A DNA stretch of 18,800 nt from Bacteroidales bacterium (GTDB lineage Bacteria > Bacteroidota > Bacteroidia > Bacteroidales > UBA10428): the NCBI GenBank assembly GCA_030626465.1, contig DAOUOU010000027.1:1-18800 (forward strand), read 5' to 3'. Within the stretch, counting starts at the first letter, position 1; the number at the start of each line of letters is the position of its first letter. Both the position numbers and the translations under genes were made by a program. Under the pieces are notes generated by a model. The model did no database searches and was not told the DNA's origin. It worked only from the letters and a program-made list of their open reading frames with translations. This document shows, piece by piece, positions 14,889-18,800 of this stretch.

Positions 14889-17354
14889 CTATAGCTTCTG
14901 TTCTACCATACCTGCAACCTGCTGATAAACAACATCTATCAGATCATCGTACGAATGATTTTCAGGGTATACCGGCTGAAGAAAACTTACAGATACTTTC
15001 CTGAAAAGACGCGGAATGAATTTTCCCGGTGGTATAACGTTGTATGAACCATTAATAGCCACCGGAATTACAGGAATATTCAACTCCTGGCTGAGAATGG
15101 CAAATGTCTTCTTAAACGTTCCTAATGTTCCATCTTTTGAGCGGGTTCCTTCAGGAAAAATAATGATGTTTTTGCCTTTCTGTAAGATGGCGGCCAGTTT
15201 TTGAAGAGAGGTTTTCAAATCATTATTAATATCCATCAGAACAATATTATTCCTGTTTGCCAGGTTTTTCATCCATTTTTTGCGCCAGTGTTTCTCTTTG
15301 GCGTATACATAGGTTTTTTTCATTATCCGCGAACGCAGAAAAGAGGCTACAAAAAAGCCATCGAAAAAACTTTGATGGTTTGGTGTAATAATACAGGGAC
15401 CATCAGGTATATTCCCGGATCCCTCTCCTTTAAGCCTGAAAAAAGTATGTAAAAGGACCCTTGAGATAAAATTAAAAAGCCTTAATGAGAACCGGGACGC
15501 AGGAATGTTAAAATGTATCTTCTCCTTCAGAATGGCCGACCAGTTGACTGTCTCAATGTTTAGCTTTGTTTTCTTCTGATGAATGTGATCACAAAGTGTC
15601 AGGACCGATGGAAAATCTGAAAGTTCCTGTTCGGAAATTTCAATCCCGAAAGTATTTTCAATAAATACCAGTAACATAATCTTTCCAAGTGAATCGAGCC
15701 CTGCATCCATTTCCAGGTGATAATCAGGATAAATCATTTCACCGGTTTCTTCTTCAAGAAATTCTTTAATGATCTGATACTCCCTATAGTCAGGTTCTGT
15801 ATTAGTTAGATCCCGCTTATGAATATTCTTACTGGCAATTTCCGAAAACTTGAATCTTTGCAACTTGCTTAAGCGGGTCTTTGGCAGTTCTTCGGGAGAA
15901 ATTGTAAACTTCATCAATTTTTTATAAGGTGATGATGACTGATTAAATTTATTAATAACCTCCCAGCGAAAGTATTCATCATAATTATCAATGCCATCTG
16001 TTTTCATCTTGGCAAAGTCAGGTACAATCAAAGCATGAAGAATATTATGATTGAGAAATATGCCTGCTTCTTTAACATACGAAGATAGACTTTCCAGCTT
16101 CTGCTCTATTTCAACCGGGTTGATATTCTTACCACTTGATAATACAATGATTTCTTTCTTTCTGCCTGTTATGTATAGTGCACCGTTTTTATCAATTCGT
16201 CCCAAATCACCGGTATAAAGCCAACCATCTTTTATTATCTCACTGGTCTCGCCGGGTCTGTTGTAATACCCCTGCATAATGTTTTTACCCGAAGCTATGA
16301 TCTCACCATCCCTGATCTTTACCTCCATACCAGGAATTGCCTGTCCCGTTGAACCAGGAAAATATTTCCCGGGACGGGTAAATGCAATCATAGGAGCAGA
16401 CTCCGTCATACCATAACCTTCCAGTATTTCAAAGCCAAGAGCATAATAATCATTCGCGATTTCCATACCAAGGGCTGCCCCTCCTGATATCATGTATTTT
16501 ATATGTCCACCGAATTTTTTATGCACTGTCGAAAAAATAAACCTGGAGAATGTTAAAGATTTCAACGATTTAGCTAATTGAAAGAGCAACCTGGTTGCCA
16601 GCTTTTTGTTGATCTTATCCATAATACTTTTTCTGATCGATGCATAAAACCGTGGAACACCAACAATGACAGAAACTTTATGATTATTGAGTGTAGCCAT
16701 AATATCTTCAGGCTTCATCGATGGAGAAACAGCAATGGTCGCTCCAACATACAGCGGCATAATGAGCGTACCCATCAAAGGAAAAATATGATGCAGGGGA
16801 AGTAACATCATAATACATGCCTCGGATGTGATTATTTTCACATCCTGTGTTACAGCCCTAATATTTATCAGAAGATTTTCAAACGATAACATCACTCCTT
16901 TTGGGCTTCCGGTTGTACCCGACGTATAAATGATTACAGCTGTTTTTTCTCTATCCGGAACCAGTTTTTGGATCTTGCCGGACAGTTTTTTGGGATTTCC
17001 CAGTTTCTCAAATACCAGGACGTCAGCCTTATGACTGAAAGAGTCCAGACTTTTGTGAATGAGTGTTTCCAGTTCACCCGATACGAAAATTACATCCGGC
17101 CGGCAATCCTGCAGGATAAAAGCGACATCATCCTGCGCTGACATAAAATCAATGGGCACAGGTATGCCCCCTTTCATCCATATGGCATAAAAGGCATAAA
17201 TCCATTCCACCCTGTTTTCTGAGTAAATAACAACCCTGTCTCCCGGGAGAATATTGAAGTGTTCGGTAAAAGAAGAGATTCTGTCGATCAGAATTTTGTA
17301 ACTTATCTTTTCCTCGCCGGTAATTACTGCAATCTTGTCTTTCAGTTCAATCAT
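14889..17354 (-). CDS. Fusion: acyl-AMP ligase, acyl carrier domain, PlsC acyltransferase
   Basis: The 821 residues hold three modules. Module 1 (about 1-510) is an AMP-forming acyl ligase with YTSGTTGSPKG (143-153), YGMTE (314-318), YTGDLG (380-385), ITGRKKEIIVLSSGKNI (395-411) and a C-terminal PKTRLSKLQR whose Lys (K497) fits the catalytic A10 lysine. Module 2 (about 525-595) is an acyl carrier domain with GLDSLGKI, where S555 would carry phosphopantetheine. Module 3 (about 645-821) is a PlsC-type acyltransferase with NHQSFFDG (659-666) and FPEGTRS (733-739). The likely job is to activate a free fatty acid, hold it on the carrier and transfer it to a lysophospholipid. Escherichia coli Aas has the acyltransferase first and the ligase second, with no carrier domain, so the order here is reversed. 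A phosphopantetheinyl transferase elsewhere in the genome would be needed. Confidence 0.88.
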   Translation of the reverse strand: MIELKDKIAVITGEEKISYKILIDRISSFTEHFNILPGDRVVIYSENRVEWIYAFYAIWMKGGIPVPIDFMSAQDDVAFILQDCRPDVIFVSGELETLIHKSLDSFSHKADVLVFEKLGNPKKLSGKIQKLVPDREKTAVIIYTSGTTGSPKGVMLSFENLLINIRAVTQDVKIITSEACIMMLLPLHHIFPLMGTLIMPLYVGATIAVSPSMKPEDIMATLNNHKVSVIVGVPRFYASIRKSIMDKINKKLATRLLFQLAKSLKSLTFSRFIFSTVHKKFGGHIKYMISGGAALGMEIANDYYALGFEILEGYGMTESAPMIAFTRPGKYFPGSTGQAIPGMEVKIRDGEIIASGKNIMQGYYNRPGETSEIIKDGWLYTGDLGRIDKNGALYITGRKKEIIVLSSGKNINPVEIEQKLESLSSYVKEAGIFLNHNILHALIVPDFAKMKTDGIDNYDEYFRWEVINKFNQSSSPYKKLMKFTISPEELPKTRLSKLQRFKFSEIASKNIHKRDLTNTEPDYREYQIIKEFLEEETGEMIYPDYHLEMDAGLDSLGKIMLLVFIENTFGIEISEQELSDFPSVLTLCDHIHQKKTKLNIETVNWSAILKEKIHFNIPASRFSLRLFNFISRVLLHTFFRLKGEGSGNIPDGPCIITPNHQSFFDGFFVASFLRSRIMKKTYVYAKEKHWRKKWMKNLANRNNIVLMDINNDLKTSLQKLAAILQKGKNIIIFPEGTRSKDGTLGTFKKTFAILSQELNIPVIPVAINGSYNVIPPGKFIPRLFRKVSVSFLQPVYPENHSYDDLIDVVYQQVAGMVEQKL

Positions 17355-17524
17355 AGCACGAAATATAAGATTAGATCTTTCAAATCGTAGTTATTCGACT
17401 ATTAATCTGATTTATATCATATCAGCAGAATGTCTTGTCAGAGCTTTTGAAACAATAAAGTACCATATTTCTTATCAATCAGGATACCTTCTGCTTTCCA
17501 TGAATTACTTCTATGGTTAATATA

Positions 17525-17553
17525 TAAAAACCGCCAGCATTCGGCTGACGGCA
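17525..17553 (-). terminator. Rho-independent terminator after the small membrane protein
   Basis: Read on the minus strand, GCCGTCAGC and GCTGGCGGT form a nine-pair stem with two G-U pairs around the loop CGAAT, and TTTTTATATA follows directly. It lies about 45 bases after the stop of the 111-residue membrane protein gene and before the ligase fusion gene, separating the two transcripts. Confidence 0.85.
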
Positions 17554-17599
17554 ACTGTAAGATCATTAATGTACCTGACCAGGGTATTTTATATTAGAA

Positions 17600-17935
17600 T
17601 CATCCCAAATTTCCCCGCGCCATGAAATATAGTCCAATTGATGCCGTTGCAAAATTTCCTATTACAGTACCAATGCTAATACCATCAATAAACATCAGGA
17701 TAACCGAAAGTATTAAAATGACAAGACCTGAAATTACTGTGACGGAGTTCTTCTTCAGAAAACCTCCAACCAGTAACAGGATGGCAAAAATTACCATTGC
17801 CAATGCAATAAAATACACCATCCCGCTAAAAGAGAAAGTTAATGCAGCATCAAGAAAGCTGGTGTAGATAATCAATGCTACGGTAATTCTTAATAACCAT
17901 TTTCCTAATGGTACTAAGCTTTTCATAGGTTCCAT
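17600..17935 (-). CDS. Small four-helix membrane protein of unknown family
   Basis: The 111 residues contain four hydrophobic segments, at about 11-32, 37-59, 64-84 and 86-105. Short loops separate them, one of which carries LKKNSVT, and a basic start (KSLVPLGKWLLR) suggests the N-terminus is inside. I do not recognise the family; its compact layout resembles small membrane proteins of the DoxX or DUF308 kind, but I see no diagnostic motif. ATG 17935 is used; a second ATG three codons later would also serve. It is a single-gene unit closed by a clear terminator at 17525-17553. Hydrophobic codon pattern and length make it a real gene rather than a chance frame. Confidence 0.75.
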   Translation of the reverse strand: MEPMKSLVPLGKWLLRITVALIIYTSFLDAALTFSFSGMVYFIALAMVIFAILLLVGGFLKKNSVTVISGLVILILSVILMFIDGISIGTVIGNFATASIGLYFMARGNLG

Positions 17936-18029
17936 AATTCAAGGATTTAATAAGTTAATAGAATGAATCTTAAAAGATGATTTAAGGTTAATGTCTTGTA
18001 ATAGTACAAATAAAAATTTAAAATTCTAA

Positions 18030-18245
18030 AATAACGTGAGCTCGATATAAGATTTGCACCTGTAATTGCCTGATTGTCTGTAATTAATGCGTAAATTTCT
18101 TAGTAAATTCTTGGTGCTGCACCGTTCGCCGGAGGCTTCAGCAGCGCGCGAATGGCGGCCGACGGATTTTGAGTCCCCGCCTGAATGAAAGCCCGCCCGG
18201 ATGACTCCCTGCCCGACTACGCCGTTCAGGCGGGCGGTTGGAAGG
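18030..18245. repeat. GC-rich, probably dispersed non-coding repeat element
   Basis: Bases 18121-18240 are 81/120 G+C (about 68%) by direct count, unlike the AT-rich DNA on both sides. The element contains the palindrome GGTGCTGCACC (18113-18123), a 10-bp inverted repeat CCCGCCTGAA / TTCAGGCGGG (18176-18185 and 18225-18234) and the direct repeat CTGTAATT (18060-18067, 18078-18085). Its minus strand includes GGACTCAAAATCC, like a leucine-tRNA (CAA) anticodon arm. There is no transposase. Repeat status is inferred from composition and structure and was not tested against a genome. Confidence 0.5.
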
Positions 18246-18262
18246 GTTTGTGGCATATTATA

Positions 18263-18289
18263 TTCTTTCAGCGGTAATTCCTGAAAGAA
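18263..18289 (-). terminator. Hairpin just after the DUF4846 gene
   Basis: A perfect 9-bp inverted repeat, TTCTTTCAG (18263-18271) and CTGAAAGAA (18281-18289), has a 9-base loop. It starts four bases after the stop of the minus-strand DUF4846 gene. No uninterrupted T-tract follows, so termination is plausible but not certain; it could instead stabilise the 3' end. Confidence 0.4.
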
Positions 18290-18292
18290 CAC

Positions 18293-18800
18293 TTATTCCT
18301 GAAATCTTTTGAGATCTTCTCTTTTAAAGGTCCACTCAGGAGTATACAAATCATCTCCGATATTGGCTGAATACCACGGACTAATCTTTTTATTGTTTGG
18401 ATTCTTAAGAACCTGTATCTCCTGAGCCGGCATATAACTTTGTGCCAACAGGAATAGTTTTTTATTGTTCTCCCGATCTACTGCAATATCCACGACAATA
18501 ACTGCATGGCCTGGCGACCCGCTCTGAATAAAAATATCACCAATTTCCAGGTTATCAATATGCACGCTTACCAGCTCCTTTGAAAGAGACATAGTTCCTG
18601 CATAAGAGAAAATAATTTCCATGTACTTCCAAAAATCATGGTATGTATTCGATGGTTGAGTTGATTGTTTCCAATATACACTTCTCCCGTTTACCACAAT
18701 TCGCTTTCCTTTCATCCATTCAGAGTACTCAACATGAAAACCGTTGGTAAAATTGAAATGAATTTTATCGTATTCCTTTTGTTCGTAAAGATATTCGGCC
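18293..18800 (-). CDS. DUF4846 family protein, C-terminal part (runs off the right edge)
   Basis: The reading frame is open to the window end, so the true start lies beyond 18800. Upstream of the first in-frame ATG (18715) the frame still reads AEYLYEQKEYDKIHFNFTNG and then FHVEYSEW, which belongs to DUF4846, so that ATG is internal. About 168 residues are visible. The segment GDIFIQSGSPGHAVIVVDIA resembles the His-containing strand of papain-like (NlpC/CHAP-type) hydrolases; the family's conserved Cys would be just outside the window. These proteins are usually exported or lipoproteins in Bacteroidota, but the N-terminus cannot be seen. Function is unproven. A hairpin follows the stop. Confidence 0.85.
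   Translation of the reverse strand, partial: AEYLYEQKEYDKIHFNFTNGFHVEYSEWMKGKRIVVNGRSVYWKQSTQPSNTYHDFWKYMEIIFSYAGTMSLSKELVSVHIDNLEIGDIFIQSGSPGHAVIVVDIAVDRENNKKLFLLAQSYMPAQEIQVLKNPNNKKISPWYSANIGDDLYTPEWTFKREDLKRFQE

Larger units (their letters stand above)
17936..18292. other. 357-base intergenic region with GC-rich element
   Basis: The region lies between the DUF4846 stop and the small membrane protein start. The part next to the membrane protein (17936-18030) is very AT-rich and should hold its promoter, though no clear match is visible. The rest is taken by the repeat-like GC-rich element and a hairpin listed separately. An 88-codon open frame across it (18026-18292, minus) is judged non-coding. 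Confidence 0.6.

Noticed and set aside
4559..17602. Shared GNLG C-terminal ending of the VOC protein and the small membrane protein
   Set aside because: Four residues at the ends of unrelated proteins; chance is the simplest explanation.
18150..18190. Possible tRNA gene
   Set aside because: Only an anticodon-arm-like 13-mer is present; no D-arm, T-arm GTTCRA box or acceptor stem can be drawn around it.
18026..18292. 88-codon minus-strand open frame ending where the DUF4846 gene stops
   Set aside because: It runs through the GC-rich, repeat-containing element, its translation is rich in R, S and G with no domain-like pattern, and composition changes sharply within it. It is best read as a non-coding repeat.

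Overview
The window looks like chromosomal DNA from a member of the Bacteroidota. The evidence is a gldA-gldF-gldG cluster, a type IX secretion (T9SS) C-terminal sorting domain, the DUF4924 and DUF4846 families typical of this phylum, AT-rich intergenic DNA, mostly absent Shine-Dalgarno sequences, and one good match to the phylum's TTTG / TAnnTTTG promoter pattern. I see no rRNA, tRNA, CRISPR array, transposase, integrase or phage gene. Most of the window is ordinary core-type genome, and the genus cannot be fixed from the sequence alone.

Layout, left to right. (1) The last 13 codons (stop included) of an upstream gene and its terminator (1-92). (2) A plus-strand operon of an ABC exporter-type system: gldA (ATPase), gldF (permease), gldG (membrane-anchored auxiliary protein) and a DUF4340 protein that overlaps gldG (177-4360). 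(3) A convergent minus-strand set, transcribed from 7900 to 4559: a PlsC-type acyltransferase with a membrane-spanning C-terminus, a short-chain dehydrogenase and a two-domain VOC (glyoxalase-fold) protein. (4) A lone plus-strand flavin-reductase-like protein (8078-8602), closed by a bidirectional terminator. (5) A minus-strand 1075-residue multidomain protein (8789-12016): three hydrophobic segments, a DUF362 domain, a regulator-type beta-propeller, an Fn3-like domain and a T9SS sorting tail. (6) A minus-strand pair, an S4-domain Hsp15-like RNA-binding protein followed by a DUF4924 protein (12362-13285). (7) Plus-strand glutamate dehydrogenase gdhA (13535-14872) with a recognisable promoter. 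(8) A minus-strand three-module protein (14889-17354): fatty-acyl-AMP ligase, acyl carrier domain, PlsC acyltransferase. (9) A small four-helix membrane protein with its own terminator, a GC-rich intergenic element that is probably a dispersed repeat, and the C-terminal part of a DUF4846 protein that runs off the right edge.

How the genes fit together. GldA, GldF and GldG plus DUF4340 would form one ABC machine with two periplasmic-facing membrane-anchored partners. Two separate loci encode membrane-lipid acyltransferases: the PlsC/SDR/VOC set, and the ligase-ACP-acyltransferase fusion, which could activate free fatty acids and pass them to a lysolipid within one polypeptide. Glutamate dehydrogenase is central nitrogen assimilation. 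The protein most worth following up is the DUF362/propeller/T9SS fusion, whose membrane-type N-terminus and secretion-type C-terminus appear to conflict. I did not find a convincing new defence system or mobile element.
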